A stretch of 64,000 bases of DNA from Talpa occidentalis (taxonomy: Eukaryota > Chordata > Mammalia > Eulipotyphla > Talpidae), in NCBI RefSeq assembly GCF_014898055.3, contig NW_023601543.1, positions 61,393,782 to 61,457,781 of the forward strand, read 5' to 3'. A program made the position numbers and the translations under genes. This document shows positions 44,011-56,743 of the stretch, piece after piece. Every line of letters begins with the position of its first letter. Position 1 is the first letter of the stretch. The notes beneath the pieces are model-generated. The model was not told where the DNA came from. It ran no database searches and saw only the letters and a program-made list of their open reading frames with translations.

Positions 44011-44519
44011 GTTAGCACCAGAATTGAATTGAATTATTGGATACTTATTTGGTGTCAGAGTTGGAGAAATGGTGTTGGAAGAGATTTCACATATTTGGTG
44101 TCAGGAGGAAAAAAAAATCTGTTATTCAGTGTCAAAAATGGTGAGTAAAAACACTTCAGAGCCCTAAAGTGTGGCATTGATTATTCCTTTTTCAAAACAT
44201 ATGTTTAAACATGTAATTGGAGCTAATGTAGTGGGAGCTAGCAAATTTGAACTTTTTTTTTTAAACTTCAGCATTTCTTTCTCTATCTTTACAACTCAAA
44301 TTTGGTTCATACTTTTATTTACCTGTGCCTATCTGACTATAAAATAGTCATTTTAAATTCATTTGTTCACTATTTTAAATGAATATAGGATACATAAAAT
44401 GAAGGGCACAGATCACAGGTATTTTGTCTCAAGAACTAATTGCAATATGAAGTATCATCCAGATGAAGGACTACAATATTCTCTCGGTACTCCACAATGA
44501 TCTTTTCTTTGTGCCCCCT

Positions 44520-45430
44520 CCCAGGTGTTAATCCAACTCTCCTCCCTAGAGGTAACCACCATTGTAATTCCTAGACCTACAGATTAATTTTGCCTGTATT
44601 TTTTGCCTTGTTTGAGTTTTATATAAATGGAATCATGCAGTATATACTCTTTTCTTGCCCAACATTGTATTTATGTGAGCACTTCATCAGTATCATTGCA
44701 CATAGTGGTAGTTCATTAATTTTTATTGCTATATTTTGCATTAAAAATACTCAGTTCATTTATACACCCTATACTGATGGATATCTGAACTGTTTCATGG
44801 ATTTGACTGTTACAAATAATGCTGCTGTGAACATTCTTGTACATGAATTTTAATGCATAGATGTGCATATTTCTTTAGATATATATCTACAAATGAAATC
44901 AATGGATATGTGGCAAATAGTAAAATCTCCTAAATTCCAAAAGTGTTACATAAATTTACAGTAGGATCAGCAATGCATGAGGGTTCTGATGGCTCTATAC
45001 CTCACAATATTTGGCATTTTTATTCTTCATTGTAGTCGTTCAGTAGATAGTGATATATCAGTGTGCATTTAGTACATTTAATTTGCACCTTTTACATATC
45101 CACAGGAATAATTAGAATATACATGTTTAAGGTTATAAGTTCCTTTGTATGTATAGCTTTAGATGCATCTTATAAATTAGCTTACATTTATTATTTAGTT
45201 TAAGTTCTCTAATTTTAATTGCAATTTCTTTGTCTATTTAAACTTATGCTACTAAATTTCCAAATATAAGGAGATTTTCTGGTTATATTTTTGTTAATGA
45301 TGTCTGGCTTACATCCACATAATCTGAATTCCTTTGAAATTTGTTCTATGACCCAATGTATGGTAAATTCTGGTAAATGTTTTATGTGCCCTTATAAGTA
45401 CTGCACACACTACAATTGTTGGGGTCAATC
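44520..45430 (-). mobile_element. Old L1 (L1M-type) 3' region
   Basis: Antisense phrases 'aaatggaatcatgcagtat', 'atgctgctgtgaacattc', 'tgaaatcaatggatatgtgg' and, further on, 'tctatgacccaatgtatgg'. All frames are broken. Confidence 0.7.
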
Positions 45431-47229
45431 TTCAATATATGTCATATTAGAACAAACAGGAGGAAAAAAACAGAAAGAGTTCAGAAGATTTGTGTAATAT
45501 GATACACAAGGTTGACCACTTTGGCATGTCTAGGAGAAGCAGAAGATATTCCCTGATCAATATAACACAAAAGTTGAAGTGAACAACAAAAACAGAAAGA
45601 ATAAAAATATGACCTTTAAAGCAAAATATAACTTCTTTCCTAAAACAACTGATTTAAGAGAAAAATAATTTCAAAAACTGTATAAATACAACTATATGAA
45701 TGCTATATATCAGGTACAAAATAAAGCATTATGCAGAAAAAAACTTAGCCATAAATATTTATATTAATAACCAAGAAAAATAAATTATCAAATTCAGTAG
45801 GTTGTGAAAAGAATACAAAATTAAACCTAAGGGAAGCAGAAAAGAAATGAAACAAAAGCAGAGATTGTGGATATAAAAAACAAAACTGTCATATTCAAAA
45901 AAATCCAAGAATTTATTCTGTGAAAGTCAATAAGATGACTAACTTTATTGTATGAGGATAAGCTTAGCTTAGACATGAAACGTGTAATTGTCACTTCACC
46001 CACAAGTTTTTGGCTTTCCCAGACAACAGACAGACAGGGCGAGGGGCGGGGGGTAGTGGCTTCTTGAAAGCAGGAGAAAAGACAGTGGAGTATGCACAAC
46101 AAAAGTTTATTTGAGGCAAGGCGAAGCTAAATTTACTTGAAGCAGCAAAGCACAGCTCCTGTTGCCAAGAGGGGACTCCCATTGCTGAGAATCAGGAGGC
46201 TGCTTTTATCTGTTGGGATTTTGTGTTAGTCGTTGTTGTCTCTTTTGGCGGGTTTGTTAGGGTATAGTTTCCAATTTTTGTTTCTCTGGAGCTGCTGTCC
46301 ACTGTCCTTGATCTATCGGTACACTCTGAACTTAGGTGCCACCATCTTTCCTCAGCCCGCTTCATTATCTCCCTGCAGCTGTCTCCTAAACAACTTTTAA
46401 ACCCTAGTGACTTACCCCATAAATTTTATTTCTCATGAATACCAAGTCTACTGTAGGTTAGAAGGCTCCCCAAGGCAACTGTTTAAATCAAATCAAATTT
46501 TAAATCAATTAATTAAATTAAAATTATTTAAGTAAAATTTGAATAAGTATTAGTCAAAATGTATTAATATTTTGCCAAAGTTTTTTGTTGTTTGTTTCTG
46601 GGTTTAAAATCCATCTTAAATCTAAAGTGGCATTTATATTCTCCTATAGGTTGTTTTGAAAGTTTAGTTTGTTTTTCATATTTAGATTTTTATATCCTTT
46701 GGAGTTTGTTTTATATAATATTGTAAAGTTTTCATTCTATTTGGTTATTTTTTATATAGAAAACTATGGGGAAAGAATTTGAAATCATCACCCACAGAGA
46801 AAATGTAACATCAGAGACCAGTAAGATAAAATATTAAATGATAGCTAGGAGGTGGTCTGTGGAGAGAGAGAGACTTTCGTTACACCAGAGAAATGGAGGT
46901 AAAGTTATTGATTTGGGCAATGATTCTTTTTTTCCTCTCACTAGATTCATTTTTAACTCACAAGTCTCATTGACTTGTTCTTGCTGACTACAACTTTATA
47001 AAACAGGCCCAATTTTTGTGTGAAAATTCCTGAAATAGAAATATGGTTGTTTATGAAAGTTCTCTGCACTAGTGATATAAGATTAAGTAAAACAGGGCAG
47101 TGGAACAGTAAGAATTAGGCCATTTTCTGCTCTGAGCGGTATCCACACCATATGAATTTAAAGAAAGTGGAAAATGAAGAAATATTCCAATTTATAAGGC
47201 ATCTGCTTTTGCTGTCTTTGGCTTTCTCA
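45431..47229. other. No gene; possible LTR at 46060-46400
   Basis: Positions 46060-46400 are GC-richer and start with a complement-like polyadenylation context ('aaagtttatttgaggc'). The rest is AT-rich and unassigned, perhaps old L1. Confidence 0.35.
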
Positions 47230-47960
47230 CTTCCATTAAGTTCTGTAGTTGTGCCTAAATTACCTTACTGTGATAAATTACTGTATCTTTATAATAAATC
47301 TTGATATCTGCTAGGGTGATTATCCATACTTTGTTTTAGTTCCTTTATTGACTTGATTTTATTTTTACATACTTTGTTGAACATTTGGAAAAATTAGCAC
47401 AGTGCAAAACCCGCAAAAAATTAGTGTTAATCCTACCCTAAAAATATTTTTCATGAGTATATTTGATAGGCATATTTAGTCTTTTAATACATATAATTAA
47501 CTTTTTATAATAATAAATTAATTAGAATTGAACTTTAGCCATTATTTTGCAATTCTTTTTATTTTCCTGACCTATTATTATTATAAAATAATACATTGAG
47601 ACAATTTCACCCCATAACCACATGGTTATTGACTTGATTATTTTTAAATACTAAAAACACTCAAAATTTATGTGTATTTTAGAATTATCTTGATAAATTT
47701 TATGATAAATTCTGCTGAATGATGTGATTGTAATGGCATTCACTTCAAAGATCAGAACAGCAAAATTGACATTTTATTGTACTGAATTGTCTCTTCCATG
47801 AACATGGTCTATCTCTCCATTTGGTCAGAATGTCTTTTATATTCTTCCATATATTTCATAATTTTTCTATAAATAGGTTGCATGCACATATTTGTTAGAA
47901 ATTTTACTGTAGTTTTTCTTGTTATTTTGAACATTATCATTTTTACATTACATTTTTAAA
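47230..47960 (-). mobile_element. Probable old L1 fragment
   Basis: 'gtctcttccatgaacatgg', 'atattcttccatatatttc' and similar phrases recall antisense L1 ORF2. Very decayed. Confidence 0.45.
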
Positions 47961-48990
47961 TCATGTGACAGTGATAAAAATTGTCCACTCAGATATCCAT
48001 TCAGAGAAAAACTGCTGGGAAGTGCACAGTAAGCCAATTGCCTTTATCATGTTTGAGACCCACTGCAATGTTTGAATCAAGGGCACACTCTTCCAAGTAA
48101 GCTCCAGTCATGGAGCTGGTGTCAAGGCACAACTCCAATAGAAGCACAAGCAGTCTTTGTTCTGAAGTACCTTGTTGCACTGGCCATGATTTCCTTAGAG
48201 ATGCACCTTAGTCTGTGCCTCTTCCCACATAATACCTTGCTCTCTTCCATCATCATGTGTCAGACATTCATTGCAACCTGAATGCTCTTCCTGTGTACCA
48301 CTCTTCCCTCTTTCCTTATCTTTCAAAGGTATTAACCACAATAAATCTCTTATACTTCTAATTCTAGTTAAGCATCGGTTTGCCAAAGGTCTTCAACTGA
48401 CACATTTCATTATCAGGACTAGTGCAAAACATGTATTAAGATGGGGTTTGAAGACCATTTAATTTATTAATTGGCTGGGAAAAAGAACACTATGTCAACT
48501 GATTTGTCAGGTATGATGGCACAATTGTGAAAAGTTTCATTGGCAATGATGTGGGAAAACATTCTGATCAAGGGGAACACCCTGAAAAATTATTGTATTA
48601 TTGTTACAATTATTTTGGAAAGATTTGGGTGAACAATATATACAAGGACAATGAGCTTGGACAATTATTAATTAGTTGTGTTGAGACCCTAGAGAAGGAT
48701 AGTGAGAAAATAAAAGCATTTAAAAATAGGTAAGCACTAAGTATTGAGAACCAGAGGGCTTCTTTGGTAGCTTTCACATACACCCATCTGAGCAAAAGTA
48801 TCAGGATCTGACAGTGAATGTTGAGGAGCTTCAAAATCAAGGCAATGCTCATTGAAGACATGTCAATGTTAAGGTCAAGGCCCTAGTTTCAAAAATCTAG
48901 AACCATAACACATGGGATATAGACTTCTGGGTTAACACTCCCAATGATTATGACTAGGCAGACTCCCATGACCCTCCCTTATGGAGGAAA

Positions 48991-49298
48991 CCCAGTACAC
49001 CTTTTTATTTTTTATTTATTTTTTAAAAAGATTTATTTATTTATACAAAAGCTGGGGTACAGGCCAGAGGCGTGGGAGGGTGAGAGAATTCACCAGAGAC
49101 AGAGCTGGGAGCAGAACAGGCAGACAGACTGAAAACACTGCTGAGGGGAGCAGCAGATGAGACAGGAGGGGTCTGCTGCGCCATGTGGGTTGCTCCCTGG
49201 CTGGCCAGGAATTGAAACCGCTCTGCAAAGGCTCCAGACAGTTTCACAGCACTGTGTTCAACCCACTGCGACACTGGGGAGGCCCAGTACACCTTTTT
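48991..49298 (-). mobile_element. SINE with 16-bp target-site duplication
   Basis: SINE at 49007-49282 bounded by CCCAGTACACCTTTTT (48991-49006 and 49283-49298). Confidence 0.95.
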
Positions 49299-49694
49299 TA
49301 AAGGTAGAAATTCTCCTGTGTGGGAAAACACTGTAGAACTCTCTCCCCTATAGGGAAAAAGTTGTTCTTAGACGCTTCCTCCACCCGCTTTCCTGAGTGC
49401 CACATGAAAAACTAGGGTTAAATTCCAACATGCACTTGCTGGAGTCTTCCTAGTAAAGGAAGAAAAACATTGCACCCCACAGGAGCTGCAAACATTGGCT
49501 AATATTTATTGGCTGGAGCTAGGGGATTACACATGGGTTAGCTTTTGAGGGTGCTTGATCAGGTGGGCCAGAATATAATACAGGATAAACAAGAGTTCAC
49601 TGACTAAGGTTCACTTAGGACAAAGGAAATAGTACCCAGGCAAGAGCCCCAGGGGATGGGGGCAAAGTTGCTACTGGTATGTAGCCTGTTAAAG

Positions 49695-49985
49695 TAGCAC
49701 AGCCGGGCCTACCTGGTGGCGCAGTGGTTGAGCGCTGGGTTGCAAAGCTGCCCGCAGCCTCAGCAGTGCCAGTTCGATCCCCGACCACTGGGTGAGGGTC
49801 CCACATGACGCGCAGACCTCTTCTGCCGCCTGCTGCTCCCCTCAGCAGTGTACTTCGTCGGTCTGCCTGCTCTGCTCTCCGCTCTGACTCTGGTGAATTC
49901 TCTCACCCTCCCGCACGTCTGACTGTACCCAGTGCTTGTATAAATAAATAAATAAATCTTAAAAAAATAATAAACTAGCACAGCC
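49695..49985 (+). mobile_element. Plus-strand SINE, young-looking, 10-bp target-site duplication
   Basis: SINE at 49705-49975 bounded by TAGCACAGCC (49695-49704 and 49976-49985). In sense orientation the Pol III A box (TGGCGCAGTGG) lies near its start and the B box (AGTTCGATCCC) near 49771. The tail is (AAAT)n then A7. It is of the 'gactgtacccagtgcttg' subfamily. Confidence 0.95.
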
Positions 49986-50339
49986 CCTATTAAAACAACA
50001 GAGAAGTGCCTATGTTGCCATGTCAAAGAGTGGAGGAAGGAATTAAAAAGTCAAGAATATGGGCATGCTGAAATAGATGTATTATGTGAAATCAGAAGAT
50101 CTACCAGAGGTTTATATGCCTCTCAAGGGCCTAGAGGACATGGTACTCACCAAACCATTAGTGTGTGATGTAAAGAGCACCAAAACTACTAAAGTCAGTC
50201 AGTGAGGTCAGTGATGATGTTAGGAGAAGTGGCCGTATGGCTTGTGGCTCATTGACAAGGCTGATGATGGTCACAGCCCACCCATGTAATATAGGCCCAC
50301 TGATGTTTTCACATGTTTTTTTTTTTTTTTTCTCTCTTC

Positions 50340-50690
50340 CTTTCTTTCCTTATTCTTGCACTCAAGCTGCCTAGCTTCCCCATCTGGGAGCAGATCAGAT
50401 TTGACAGTTGGTAATATTTGTCCCTTGGTAATATTGGGGATATGGCTGATTCAGTTACAGAGATTGCTGGCAGCTTTCACTGTGTCTTTCAGTGCCTACG
50501 CCTACTGTGTTTCATGAGCTGAAACCCTAGTTAGAAACTGGCAGAAGCACTTTTCAACCTCCTTTCAGGAGGGCATTTCAGAGAGAAACTTCAATTGTGG
50601 CCCCCTACTTCAATGGGGATTTTAATTCCTTGTTGCTTTTATTCAATAAATGCTGGTCATATCTGGTTTCAGCCCCAAGGTCCAGCTAGC
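50340..50690 (+). other. Possible LTR 3' of the decayed ERV interior
   Basis: Contains AATAAA at about 50645 in 'tattcaataaatgctgg' and lies directly downstream of the gag-like block. A T-rich run lies at 50319-50332. Confidence 0.35.
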
Positions 50691-51194
50691 TTGTGACTTC
50701 AGCCCCACTCACTATTCTGGTTCCTGTTTCATGTTTCATTTTTTGAGATGGTTATCTTTCTTATAAGCTCAATTATACTCTTTTACTTTTCCTTCTTAAT
50801 ATTTTATGGATTGTGCTTGAAGCTCAAAGAATGTTTTTACAATACCACCTTGACCAAATGTATTCCATTTTTTATGGAAAAAACATCCTTTTCTGTTTTT
50901 TCTTTCTTCTAGCTTCCAAAGTTTTCATCTGGATACTTGGTTTCTTTAATTTCACTAACAAGTTTATAGGAAATTTACTTTTATTCATCTTGTTTGGTGC
51001 TTTGAATACCTTTTGGTATGAAGACCCTATGTCTTTATTATTGGAAACCTTAAATCATTATCTTTTCAAATGATAAAAAAATTCACTTCCATTTCATCCA
51101 TTCTTTTCGAACTCCTTCCTATGAATCATGTTTCTCCCTCCTTTCCTTTTACTATTTATCTTACATTCCTTCTTCCATGAAATAAATTTGTATT
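50691..51194. other. No gene recognised
   Basis: AT-rich, with a chance 86-codon hydrophobic frame at 50813-51073. Confidence 0.4.
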
Positions 51195-51490
51195 TATTTA
51201 TAGTGACAGAAAGAAAAAGAAAAATACTGGATGGTCTCACTCATAGCAGAAATTTAGAAAACCTAAATAAGGGACCAGGAAAAAGACTATAATAAAGTAA
51301 AAATCAACAAGCAACAAGCAACTATAAACCAGAGACACACTAAGGGGGAAAGGGGGAGAGGAGGGATTAGGGTCAAAATAAGGTGGGGGTGGGAATTGTA
51401 TGGGGAATATAACCAAGATGAAAATGCATACATTGTGCAAAAATGAAAAATGTTGTAAAAAAATATAAAATTTAAAAAAAAAAAATAAAG
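51195..51490 (+). mobile_element. L1 3' end with long-form UTR
   Basis: It starts inside the ORF2 end ('actggatggtctcactcat'), then a G-rich UTR ('aagggggaaagggggagag'), 'gcatacattgtgcaaaaatg' and an A tail. 5'-truncated. Confidence 0.95.
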
Positions 51491-52089
51491 AATGAAATAT
51501 GTGCACTGAAATGTTTGAATTACTGTCCCAAAGTCCTAGAGATCTTGAAATGATTAAACCAAATAAATGCTTTGAGACATGAGTGAAAAAGAATGTGAGG
51601 AATGCTTAAGAAAACATATCCTTTAGTTTCTGCTCAGAACTGTTCCATTCCTCAAACTAATTTACAAATGGATCATAATGGAAATTCCAACCCAGTTCTC
51701 TACTCTCTGTTTTCAAATTATTCACATCAGTTGGTCCAAGTCAAAAAATTCTTATGGAAGTTATTCCAGGGGTCTTTTGCCCTCAGAGCTACATACCCAT
51801 CATGCCTGAGGACAAGTTGTGGGTGATGGTTCCTTAAACCTGGAAGTTCTCCTATGGGGAAGGCACTTGGCATGATCTGTATTTATTATTGGTATTCCTA
51901 GACAGTATTTAGGCTTTTATTTTGTTGGTGCCAATAACCCAAAATGGTTTCGCTTTGTTGACTTTAATATAAAGGCAAATAGTCAAAACATCAAGAAATA
52001 AAATTAGTACTTTTACATATGACAATGTACTATGCTAACTCTTTAAAGGTCACCATTACTCATGAAAAATATTAGATCATTACTAATAT
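51491..52089. other. No gene or repeat recognised
   Basis: AT-rich sequence with no identifiable element. Confidence 0.4.
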
Positions 52090-52940
52090 CATAGGATATG
52101 ATATGTCATCACACACCAGTCTCTAAAAGTTCTGTTTCCTCCCCCAAAATAATCACTATTCTGACCTATAATATATTAAATTTGTCCTTTTTGGAGATTT
52201 TTAAAAATGAAATTATATGATAGGCATTTGTATGCCTATGTCCACTCTTTTCTTCTTATTCAGTATTGTATTTTGGAGATTCATCTATTTGTTAAATGTA
52301 GCAGTTTGTTAATTTTATTTGCTATACAATTTTCATTATATTAGTATACCACAGGTTATTTTGGTTTTAAAAAAATATTTATTTATTTATGCATACAAGA
52401 GCTGGGGTCCAGCCAGAGGTGGTGGGGGGAGGGTGAGAGAATTCACCAGAGACAGAGTGGGGAACAGAACAGGCAGATTGACTGAAATACACTGCTGAGG
52501 GGATCAGTGGGCATGACAGGAGAGGTCTGCTATGCCATGTGGGTTAGCTCCTTGGCTGCCCAGGGCTCCAACTCAGGCTGTGCTACAGCCGCTGCTGATA
52601 GCTTCATAGTGCTTTGACTTAACCCCTTGCACCACCAGGGAGGCCCCTTCTTTTTTTGTTGATAAGTATTTGAGCAATTTCCATTTTTGAGCTATGAACA
52701 TTCTTATACCTGTATATGTATGGATATATGTATATGCATTTAAATCCTATCGTTATGAAGGAGTAGAAATGCTAGGTAATAGGATATACATATGTTTAAA
52801 TTTAGTAAATGTTGTTAAAGAGTTTTACAAAGTGATTTCACAGTGTGTATCCTACCAGTAGTACATGTGCAATCCAATCACTGTACATGCTTGCTAGTAC
52901 TTGGAATTTTCGGTTTTTTTTTGTATTTTAGCCATCTTGA
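52090..52940 (-). mobile_element. Old L1 3' region interrupted by a SINE
   Basis: Antisense phrases 'ggagattcatctatttg', 'agtataccacaggttatt', then after the SINE 'ttgagctatgaacattc', 'agtagaaatgctaggtaa', 'gccatcttgatggatatat'. Confidence 0.7.
52366..52647 (-). mobile_element. SINE inserted in an old L1
   Basis: Full-length minus-strand copy of the 'gcatacaagagctgggg' subfamily. No clear target-site duplication remains. Confidence 0.9.
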
Positions 52941-53049
52941 TGGATATATAGTAGTATTGCATTGTGTGCAATTCTATGATTTAAAACATATGTATCAATA
53001 TGAATAACAACCACACAGTCAGATACAAAGCATTTTCCCTACCCAAAAA

Positions 53050-54500
53050 AAATCTTTCTTGTATAGCTGAACCTACTTTCATTCCTATTCATTGGTATCT
53101 AATGATATGCTCTCTATACCAATAATTTTGCCTTCTCCAAATGTCATGTAAATGAACTCATACAGTCTATAACCTTGGAGATTTTTTTTTTCCACACAGT
53201 ATAATGCCTTTGAGAACCAAAAAATACTGGCTTGTATCAATAATTTTCCCTTTTTATAGCTAAGTGGTGTTCTATTATATGAGTATACCACAGCTTATTT
53301 ATCTTTTAAACTGCTGATAGACTTTTGGGTTATTTCCAATTTTTAGAAATTATGATTACAGCTGCTATGAATATTCATATACATGATTCTGAGTGTTTTT
53401 TTTTTTCCTCTAAGGCAACTACCTATTATTAGTGCGAATACTGGGACATATGATAAGTATATGGTTAATTTTATAAGGAAATACCAAACCATTTTACAGA
53501 GGTCACTCCCAGTAGCAATGTATAAGAACTCCAGCTGCTTTGTATACTTCTGGCATTTGGTATTGTTAGGTATGACTTTCATTTTTAACCTAATAGCTGT
53601 ATGGTATTATATCATTGTGCTCTTAATTTGCAATTCCCTGATAGCAAGTGATGTTGAGCATCACACTTCATATGCTTATTTGCCATCTGTATATCCTCTT
53701 TGGTGAAATGTCTGTTTAAATCTTTTGCCCACTTTCAGTTGGGTTGTTTTCTTTGTGTTGAGTTCTTTAGATATTCTGATTGCAAGTCTTTTCTCAGATG
53801 TCAGATTTGCAAATATTTTCTATGGCTTGTCTTTTTCCTCCATATACTTAGCACAGTGCCTTTTGAAGAATAACGTTTTTAATTTTGATAAAAGCCGACT
53901 TGTCAGTTTTTTTTTCATTGATCATGCTTTTGGTCGTGTATCTAAAAATTCATTACCAACCCAAAGGTCATACTGATGTTTACCTTATTTTCTTCTAAAA
54001 GTTTTAGAGTTTTATATTTTCCAATTAGGTCTATGATCCATTTTGAGTAAATATTTGTATAAAGTGTGAGATATGTCTGTGCCTTTTTTGCATATTGATT
54101 ATTTACATTTTAATTCCCCTCCCCTTTTTTTTGGTGTTTCATTTTGGATTGTTTATGTTGTTTATGTCTTCATGTTCATTTACCATTTCTTCTGCAATGA
54201 CTAATATTTTCTTAATCCCATCCAGTGTATTTTTCATCTCATACATTATAGTTTTCATTGTTAAATGTTTATATTGGGTCTTTTTTATATCTTTCATGTC
54301 TCTAGTTATCTTATTGAGCATACAGGGTATACATCGGTATTCCTAATATTCAATATGCTGAGTTGCCATATTCAGGGTTACTTCATCCTAAACCCTGTCA
54401 GAGCCAATTATTCCTTTGTATTGAGGCATGATCTTTCTAAATTGTTTATTCAATATCCAATGAATTACAAGTTTTTCCAGACAGACTAGAGAAAATAGAC
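53050..54500 (-). mobile_element. Old L1 ORF2/3' region
   Basis: A long run of antisense ORF2 phrases: 'gtatggtattatatcattg', 'tttgcaattccctgatagc', 'ttgcccactttcagttggg', 'tctatgatccattttgag'. Positions 54115-54500 ('cccatccagtgtatttttc') read like the next part of an L1 in the same direction. Confidence 0.75.
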
Positions 54501-55800
54501 ACTATTCCCAGCTTTATATGTGTGCTGCGTAGTACCTTAATCCATCCAAGTGGTTCTTTCCCTGGCTTTGTATAATTTCCTATCACATACATGGTCTGTT
54601 TATTACTCTGTTGAATACTCAAGGAAGGTTCTCTATAGATTTCTGGACCTCTGGACTTCTCTCTGTTAATCTCTCTCCTCTCTAGTATTCTGCCCTATGA
54701 ACTCTACATATCCTGCTGTCCCTGAGCTGTCAGATTCATCTCCTCAACTCCAGGAATTTGGTGTTTTCTGTGGGTTTCTTCTCCATGTGTCTTAGCCTGG
54801 AAATTCTCTTCAGTTAGTAACCTTGAGAATCAGAATATTTAGCTAATTTTTTACTATCTTACAGGGATAGTTGTCCTTTATTTTTTGCTATCTGGTGTCT
54901 TGGAAATAGTTATGTCACATTTATTTATTTATTTATTATTGAGTTGTTTCAGGTATAAAGGTAAATTCAGTCTCAGCACTGTATCTTGGCCAGGAACAAA
55001 ATCCAAATTCACATTATTACTACAGAGTTTGAATATTTTATATGCCTTGTGTCCATAATATTTTTATTATGTGAAATAACAGTTTATATGCTTTGTGTAT
55101 TTTTTTCTACTATTTGTCATTTCTAATTATTTTAGAAGGGTTTCTTCTATATGAAAGATATCAAACCATTGTCGGTCGTATTTACCATAAATATTTTATT
55201 CATGTTATTTGCTTTTCATTTTGATTTATTTCACTTTCTGTAATGCAATCATTTCCAGTTTTTACTTAATCAGATTTATTATTCTCTTGGTATATTTCCT
55301 TATTGATTCTGCCATTGGGTATTATACCAATATCACAAATGCACATTTACACTGTCTTCTAATTATTTTTATATTTACTAAAATTGTGAGGAATCGTAAA
55401 AAGGTTAGAAATCAGAATCCATCCTTTTGGAAAAGCTTTAGCCCAAAGAACTTTTCATGGCATTTAAAGATAAATACCGTTCATTTCTTCAATCAATTTG
55501 CTCTTATTCTATAAAGCCAGGGGTTGGAAGTTAAGTCATACGGGTGAAAACAATCTAGATCCTTAAATAGCTATCATTTATAATAAGCATGCATAGTTTT
55601 CCTTATAGAGAGACTAGCAAGGGACTATGCTAATGGGTCCTCATCAAAGAATTGACTTGGTAGACTCAGACTGAAGACTCAATAGGGGCTCTTAATCTAT
55701 ATGTGGAATTGTATTGGTTGAGTGGATCACTTCTAGTAAAAATCAGTGCATAGTTAAAAAGTAAAATGAAAAATCAGGTTTTGTTACAGATTCTTGATTA
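54501..55800. other. No gene; probable old L1 debris
   Basis: AT-rich; a 101-codon hydrophobic frame at 55209-55514 is a T-rich chance frame. Confidence 0.35.
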
Positions 55801-55817
55801 TTTTTCAGGATCACTTT

Positions 55818-56079
55818 TTAAAAAAAGATTTATTTATTTATTTATGCATGAATGCAAGAACTGGGATATAAGCCAGAGGTGCAGGGAAGGGGGCATGAGA
55901 GGATTCACCAGAGACAGAGTGGGGAGCAGAACAGGTAGATCTACTGAAATACACTGCTGAGGGGAGCAGCCGGTGAAAAGGAGAGGTCTGCTCATGTGGG
56001 TTAGCTCCCTGTCCGGCCTGCAGTGGCTGGTGATAGCTTGATAGCGCTATCTTTAACCCCTGTGCCACCAGGGAGGCCC
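55818..56079 (-). mobile_element. SINE, older subfamily
   Basis: Minus-strand copy with 'gcaagaactgggatataagcc'. The flanks 'caggatcactttt' and 'cagaagcacttct' suggest a diverged duplication. Confidence 0.9.
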
Positions 56080-56116
56080 AGAAGCACTTCTTATATTCCA
56101 TTCAGTTGCCTATATT

Positions 56117-56413
56117 CTTTCATTCTTTTTTTTTTTTTTAAAGATTTATTTATTTATTTATCCAAGCACTGGGTACAGTCAGAAGTGCGGGAGGGTGAGA
56201 ACTCACTAGAGCCAGAGCGGAGAATAGAATAGGCAGACTGATGAAATACACTGCTGAGGGGAGCAGCAGGCTGCAGGAGAGGTCTGCGTGCCATGTGGGA
56301 CCCTCGCTGGTGGCCAGGATTCGAACCGGCACTGCAGAGGCTGCAGGCAGCTTTGCAACCCAGCGCTCAACCGTTGTGCCCCCAGGGGAGGCCTTCTCTC
56401 TACTTTCATTCTT
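56117..56413 (-). mobile_element. SINE with 11-bp target-site duplication
   Basis: SINE at 56128-56402 bounded by CTTTCATTCTT (56117-56127 and 56403-56413). It is of the 'aagcactgggtacagtc' subfamily, 38 bp from the previous SINE. Confidence 0.95.
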
Positions 56414-56539
56414 GTGATATATTCCTTTTGAAAAGGAAATTTCCATTTGTAGAGATTTCCCTCTCTTTACCAGAAAAAGAGAACTCTTAACAACTCTTAG
56501 CTTTTGAAGAAATAACTAATTTAGGTCTGACAAATCTTT

Positions 56540-56693
56540 AAACGATCCTTATTTATCATACCTCCCTTGGTCTCCTTCCAAAAAGTTTTCAAACCTACCC
56601 AGAACCCCCATAGCCCTTTTAGCCCCAAAGCTCTATATAAGCCTCAATTATGTGACCACCTCATGAGTCTCATTTTTTGTCAACCTCCTGTGC

Positions 56694-56743
<50 letters not shown>

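Larger units (their letters stand above)
42560..44150 (+). mobile_element. Old LTR with leader, split by a nested insertion
   Basis: The left part 42560-42895 carries 'actgttcctgagttgtatc' and 'tagcaaattattgaact'. The right part from about 44020 carries 'gaattgaattgaattattgg' and 'ttggtgtcagagttgg'. The uninterrupted copy at 57860-58620 has the same order. AGAATTGAA occurs on both sides of the break (42887-42895 and 44020-44028). Confidence 0.6.
48440..50330 (+). pseudogene. Decayed retrovirus-like interior (gag-like?), with two SINE insertions
   Basis: Open patches at 48527-48733 (about 69 codons, charged, with Lys/Glu-rich end), near 48800-48890 and at about 50003-50150 (Cys/Lys-rich, no stop for ~45 codons) lie in the same strand. 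They look like pieces of an old structural gene with stops and shifts. I cannot name the family and offer gag of an old ERV as the most likely reading. The SINEs at 49007-49282 and 49705-49975 interrupt it, and an LTR-like block follows. Confidence 0.3.

Noticed and set aside
49705..49800. tRNA gene suggested by A and B boxes
   Set aside because: The boxes belong to the SINE head. The cloverleaf is not intact, and many identical-type copies with A-tails exist in the window.
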